Shown: positions 60,610 to 64,000 of the stretch, one piece after another
Layout of the letters: each line of letters begins with the position of its first letter
Numbering within the stretch: position 1 is the first letter of the stretch
DNA from: Comamonadaceae bacterium
GTDB lineage: Bacteria; Pseudomonadota; Gammaproteobacteria; Burkholderiales; Burkholderiaceae_C
NCBI GenBank assembly: GCA_947447975.1
Contig: CANFLU010000005.1
Span: forward strand, 44,315 to 108,314
Length of the DNA stretch: 64,000 bases
Reading direction: 5' to 3'
The notes under the pieces: model-generated
What the model saw: only the letters and a program-made list of their open reading frames with translations
Databases searched by the model: none
Told to the model about the DNA's origin: nothing
Translations under genes and position numbers: made by a program

Positions 60610-62243
60610 GCCAAACCCGCGCGCTTGCGCAACTCAAATTTTTGAATCTTGCCGGTAGATGTTTTGGGGATCGCCTCAAACCGAAAATCGCGCGGCACTT
60701 TGTAGGCCGCCAGCAGTGATTTGCAATGCGCCAGCAAGTCTGCGGCGCTAACACTCGCGCCTTCTTTCAACTCCACATAGGCCACCGGTGTTTCGCCCCA
60801 TTTCTCGTCGGGCTTGGCGACCACGGCACAGGCCATGACGGCGCTATGGCGGTAGAGCGCGTCTTCCACTTCCAGCGAGCTGATGTTCTCACCCCCGGAG
60901 ATGATGATGTCTTTGCTGCGGTCTTTGATCTTGACGTAGCGATCCGCCTCCAGCACCGCCAGATCGCCGGTATGGAACCAGCCCCCGGCAAAGGCATCGG
61001 CCGTGGCCTTGGGGTTTTTTAGGTAACCCTTCATCACGATATTGCCACGAAACATGATCTCGCCCATGGTCTGCCCGTCCGCTGCTAGCTCTTGCATACG
61101 CTCGGGGTCCATCACTGTCATACCTTCTTGCAACGGGTAGCGCACACCCTGGCGACCATTGAGCCGGGTTTGCTCGGACGCGGTTTGCGCGGCCCAAGCG
61201 GTGCGCTTGGCCGCTACCGAGGCCGGGCCATAGACTTCGGTCAGGCCATACACATGGGTGATGTCAAAGCCAATGTGGGCCATGCCTTCGATCATGGATG
61301 CTGGCGGCGCCGCACCGGCCACCATGCCGCGTACTGCGTGGCCAATGCCCTCGCGCAAAGCGGCAGGCGCGTTGATCAACAGGTTGTGCACGATGGGCGC
61401 GGCGCAGTAATGGTCTACATGGTGTTCGCGGATGGCCGACAAAATGGGCGCGGCCTCTACTTTGCGCAAGCAGACATGCGTGCCCGCCTGCATAGCCACC
61501 GTCCACGGGAAGCACCAGCCATTGCAATGGAACATGGGCAGCGTCCACAAATACACCGGAAACTGTGGCATGGTCCAGGTGCTGGCATTGCACACCGCAT
61601 TCAGGTAAGCGCCCCGGTGGTGGGTGACCACGCCCTTGGGGTCGCCGGTAGTACCGGAGGTATAGCTGACTGCAATCGCATCCCATTCGTCTTGCGGGCC
61701 GTTTAAAACGCTCAAGGGCTCATGCGCAGCCAGCCAGCTTTCGTATTCCAGCGCGCCCACGCGCTCGCTGCTGCCGGTCCATTCGCTGTCACAAATATCG
61801 ACCACCAGCAACTCGCGGCCATGGCTTTCGCGCAAGATGCGCAGCGCTTCGCGCATGACGCTACCAAACTCGCTGTCGGTCAACAACACGCTGGCTTCGC
61901 AATGGTTCATTTGCCAGGCCAGCAGGGCCGGATCCAGGCGGGTGTTCAGGGTGTTGAGCACCGCGTTGAGCGCCGGCACCGCGTAATGGGCCTCCAGCAT
62001 TTCCGGCGTATTGGACAGCATGGCGCTGACCGTGCTGCCCCGCACTACCCCGCTGGCGCGCAGGGCCGCTGCCAGGCGGGCGCTGCGCTCGCGCGTTTGC
62101 GCCCAGGTGTAACGCCGCTGGCCATGAATCACCGCCGTCAGGTCGCCAAATACTTCGGCCGTTCGCTCCAGGAAACTCACCGGCGACAAGGCGACAAAAT
62201 TGGCCGCGTTTTTGTCCAGGCCTTGGTCGAAGATGGATGTCAT
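60606..62243 (-). CDS. Acyl-CoA synthetase (AMP-binding, AlkK-like)
   Basis: Acyl-activating enzyme of 545 aa of the medium/long-chain type. Motifs: AVSYTSGTTGDPKGVVTHHRG (P-loop), HVYGLTEVYGPA, GWFHTGDLAVLEADRYVKIKDRSKDIIISGGENIS and the catalytic Lys in IPKTSTGKIQKFELR. Alternative substrates such as cinnamate-type acids are possible. The start MTSIFDQGLDKNAANF is at 62243. It overlaps the adenylation enzyme gene by 4 bases, so the two activating enzymes are made together. Confidence 0.92.
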   Translation of the reverse strand: MTSIFDQGLDKNAANFVALSPVSFLERTAEVFGDLTAVIHGQRRYTWAQTRERSARLAAALRASGVVRGSTVSAMLSNTPEMLEAHYAVPALNAVLNTLNTRLDPALLAWQMNHCEASVLLTDSEFGSVMREALRILRESHGRELLVVDICDSEWTGSSERVGALEYESWLAAHEPLSVLNGPQDEWDAIAVSYTSGTTGDPKGVVTHHRGAYLNAVCNASTWTMPQFPVYLWTLPMFHCNGWCFPWTVAMQAGTHVCLRKVEAAPILSAIREHHVDHYCAAPIVHNLLINAPAALREGIGHAVRGMVAGAAPPASMIEGMAHIGFDITHVYGLTEVYGPASVAAKRTAWAAQTASEQTRLNGRQGVRYPLQEGMTVMDPERMQELAADGQTMGEIMFRGNIVMKGYLKNPKATADAFAGGWFHTGDLAVLEADRYVKIKDRSKDIIISGGENISSLEVEDALYRHSAVMACAVVAKPDEKWGETPVAYVELKEGASVSAADLLAHCKSLLAAYKVPRDFRFEAIPKTSTGKIQKFELRKRAGLA

Positions 62244-62315
62244 GGCAGTCCTTTCAAGCAAAGTGCGAGCGCGGTGGTACGAGGCCTGAAGGCCCTTTGG
62301 GGAATGACGCTGTAC

Positions 62316-63977
62316 TTATTTGAGCGCTTTGTAACGCATGCGCTTGGGCTTGGCACCCTCTTCGCCCAGACGCTTCTTCTTGTCGGCTTCGTATTCCTGG
62401 TAGTTGCCGCTGTAGAACACCCATTGGCTGTCACCCTCGCAGGCAAGGATGTGAGTAGCAATACGGTCCAAAAACCAGCGGTCATGGCTAATGACCATCA
62501 GCGTGCCGGCAAACTCTAAGAGCGCGTCTTCCAGAGCGCGCAGGGTTTCCACGTCCAGGTCGTTGGACGGTTCGTCCAGCATCAGCACATTGCCACCGGC
62601 AATCAAAGTTTTGGCCAAGTGCAAACGACCGCGCTCGCCGCCCGAGAGCATGCCGACTTTCTTTTGCTGGTCGGCGCCGTTGAAGTTAAAACGGCCACAA
62701 TAAGCGCGGCTGGCCATCTGGAATTTGCCGACGTTCAGAATATCCAAACCGCCCGATACGTCTTCCCACACGGTTTTGTCGTTAGCAAGTTCGTCGCGGT
62801 GCTGATCGACAAAAGCCATCTTTACCGTCTGACCGATCTTGACCTCGCCCGAATCGGCTTTTTCACGCCCGGCAATCATTTTGAAGAGCGTCGATTTACC
62901 CGCGCCGTTGGGGCCGATGATGCCCACGATAGCGCCAGGCGGCACTTTGAAGCTGAGGTTATCGATCAGCACCCGGTCGCCAAAAGACTTGGTCACGTTG
63001 ACAAACTCAATCACTTCCTGGCCCAGGCGATCGGCCACGGGGATGAAGATTTCGTTGGTCTCGTTGCGCTTTTGGTATTCGAAGTCGCTCAGTTCTTCAA
63101 AGCGGGCCAAACGCGCTTTGCTCTTGGCTTGGCGGGCTTTGGGGTTTTGACGTGACCATTCCAGCTCCTTCTTCAAGGCCTTGGCACGCGCTTCCTCGCC
63201 TTTTTGCTCAGCCTCTAAGCGCGCTTGCTTTTGGCTCAGCCAGTCGCTGTAATTGCCTTTGTAGGGAATGCCCGAGCCACGGTCCAGTTCCAAAATCCAT
63301 TCCGCGGCGTTGTCCAAGAAGTAGCGGTCATGGGTGATGGCGACCACGGTGCCGGGGTAGCGCTGCAAAAACTGCTCCAGCCAGTCCACCGATTCGGCGT
63401 CCAAGTGGTTGGTGGGCTCGTCAAGCAATAGCATGTCGGGCTTGGACAGCAGCAAACGGCATAGGGCTACGCGGCGTTTTTCGCCACCGGATAGCACGCC
63501 GATATTGGCCTCCCAAGGCGGCAGGCGCAGGGCGTCGGCGGCGATCTCTAGTTGGTGTTCCGAATCCGTGCCTGCGGTGGCGATGATGGCTTCGAGCTCG
63601 GCCTGCTCGGCGGCCAAGGCGTCGAAGTCGGCATTTTCTTCACCGTAGGCGGTATAGACCTCTTCCAGTCGCGCCTTGGCGGACATGACCTTGCCCATGC
63701 CCGCTTCCACGCTTTCACGCACGGTCTGGGTCGGGTCCAGCTGCGGCTCTTGCGGCAGGTAGCCTATGTTCAGGCCGGCCATGGGAATAGCCTCGCCCTC
63801 GATCTCCTTGTCAATGCCGGCCATGATTTTGAGCAGCGTGGACTTGCCCGACCCGTTGGTGCCCAGCACGCCGATCTTTGCGCCGGGGAAAAAGCTGAGA
63901 GAAATGTCTTTAAGAATATGACGCTTGGGCGGCACGATCTTGCCGACGCGGTTCATGGAGAAAACGTATTGGGCCAT
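62316..63977 (-). CDS. ettA: Energy-dependent translational throttle protein EttA
   Basis: ABC-F ATPase of 553 aa that binds the ribosomal E site and regulates entry into the elongation cycle according to ATP level. Two ABC modules: Walker A GTNGSGKST with LSGGEKRRVALCRLLL, and GPNGAGKST with LSGGERGRLHLAKTL. The charged linker between them (QARLEAEQKGEEARAKALKKELEWSRQNPKARQ) and the arm region are characteristic. The start MAQYVFSMNRVGKIVPPKR is family-exact. It lies close to the window end, with only 23 bases upstream visible. Confidence 0.97.
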   Translation of the reverse strand: MAQYVFSMNRVGKIVPPKRHILKDISLSFFPGAKIGVLGTNGSGKSTLLKIMAGIDKEIEGEAIPMAGLNIGYLPQEPQLDPTQTVRESVEAGMGKVMSAKARLEEVYTAYGEENADFDALAAEQAELEAIIATAGTDSEHQLEIAADALRLPPWEANIGVLSGGEKRRVALCRLLLSKPDMLLLDEPTNHLDAESVDWLEQFLQRYPGTVVAITHDRYFLDNAAEWILELDRGSGIPYKGNYSDWLSQKQARLEAEQKGEEARAKALKKELEWSRQNPKARQAKSKARLARFEELSDFEYQKRNETNEIFIPVADRLGQEVIEFVNVTKSFGDRVLIDNLSFKVPPGAIVGIIGPNGAGKSTLFKMIAGREKADSGEVKIGQTVKMAFVDQHRDELANDKTVWEDVSGGLDILNVGKFQMASRAYCGRFNFNGADQQKKVGMLSGGERGRLHLAKTLIAGGNVLMLDEPSNDLDVETLRALEDALLEFAGTLMVISHDRWFLDRIATHILACEGDSQWVFYSGNYQEYEADKKKRLGEEGAKPKRMRYKALK

Positions 63978-64000
63978 TGCGGGTTTTGGAAGTATGGGAG

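Noticed and set aside
1..64000. tRNA, rRNA, CRISPR arrays, insertion sequences
   Set aside because: By eye no T-loop-like cluster, repeated spacer pattern, transposase or terminal inverted repeats were found; short tRNAs could still be missed without a covariance search.

Overview
The window reads as chromosomal DNA of a Burkholderiales betaproteobacterium, most likely a Comamonadaceae member of the Rhodoferax/Polaromonas/Limnohabitans type. The basis is family-level recognition: proteobacterial glutamate-cysteine ligase, a GlnS-type glutaminyl-tRNA synthetase, lolC-lolD-tatD clustering, TctA/TctB transporters, a full AapJQMP importer, EttA, high coding density and GC-rich third positions. 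No rRNA, tRNA, CRISPR array, insertion sequence or prophage gene was recognised.

Layout. 1-1780: end of a LytS-type kinase, its LytTR regulator and a DUF2306 membrane protein. 1780-4800: the most accessory-looking stretch, with an AT-rich MFS gene, a probable gene remnant, and two toxin-antitoxin pairs (AbrB/PIN and HigB/HigA) whose promoters carry 7-1-7 palindromes close to the first start codon. 4867-6657: glnS. 6767-11187: a leftward six-gene redox cluster (LigB-type dioxygenase, cytochrome b561, two YceI proteins, nitroreductase, OYE reductase) divergent from a lysR gene. 12242-17772: small metabolic genes, an AbrB-family membrane protein, an acyl-CoA dehydrogenase/MaoC pair and a CBS protein. 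18384-22599: NCS1 transporter, sterol desaturase-like hydroxylase with a membrane partner, epoxide hydrolase-like protein. 22603-24839: a PhyH dioxygenase (EctD-like) coupled to a SAF-domain dehydrogenase. 25001-29703: rbgA, gshA, SDR, Nudix. 29846-32441: rubrerythrin, a GlpC/HdrD-like Fe-S protein and DUF3501. 32527-34536: tctBA without tctC. 34692-40006: leftward lolC, lolD, hydrolase, tatD, SpeE-like, FAH-family genes. 40133-51179: recJ with a coupled partner, two more 2OG/Fe(II) oxygenases, a small membrane protein resembling styrene oxide isomerase, and assorted SDR, MDR, esterase and acyl-CoA ligase genes. 51450-57123: the aapJQMP operon, a flavin reductase and an EamA transporter. 57314-62243: an MBOAT-like membrane protein coupled to a carrier protein, facing a stand-alone amino-acid adenylation enzyme coupled to an acyl-CoA synthetase. 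62316-63977: ettA.

The best candidate for an undescribed system is 57314-60609. It holds the three functional parts of a Dlt-type pathway (adenylation enzyme, carrier protein, membrane acyltransferase) in a Gram-negative and in a convergent layout with no DltD. Other points worth following are the rubrerythrin/Fe-S/DUF3501 cassette, the styrene-oxide-isomerase-like protein, and the PhyH plus SAF-dehydrogenase pair. All functional calls come from reading the sequence and remembered family features; no database search was run.
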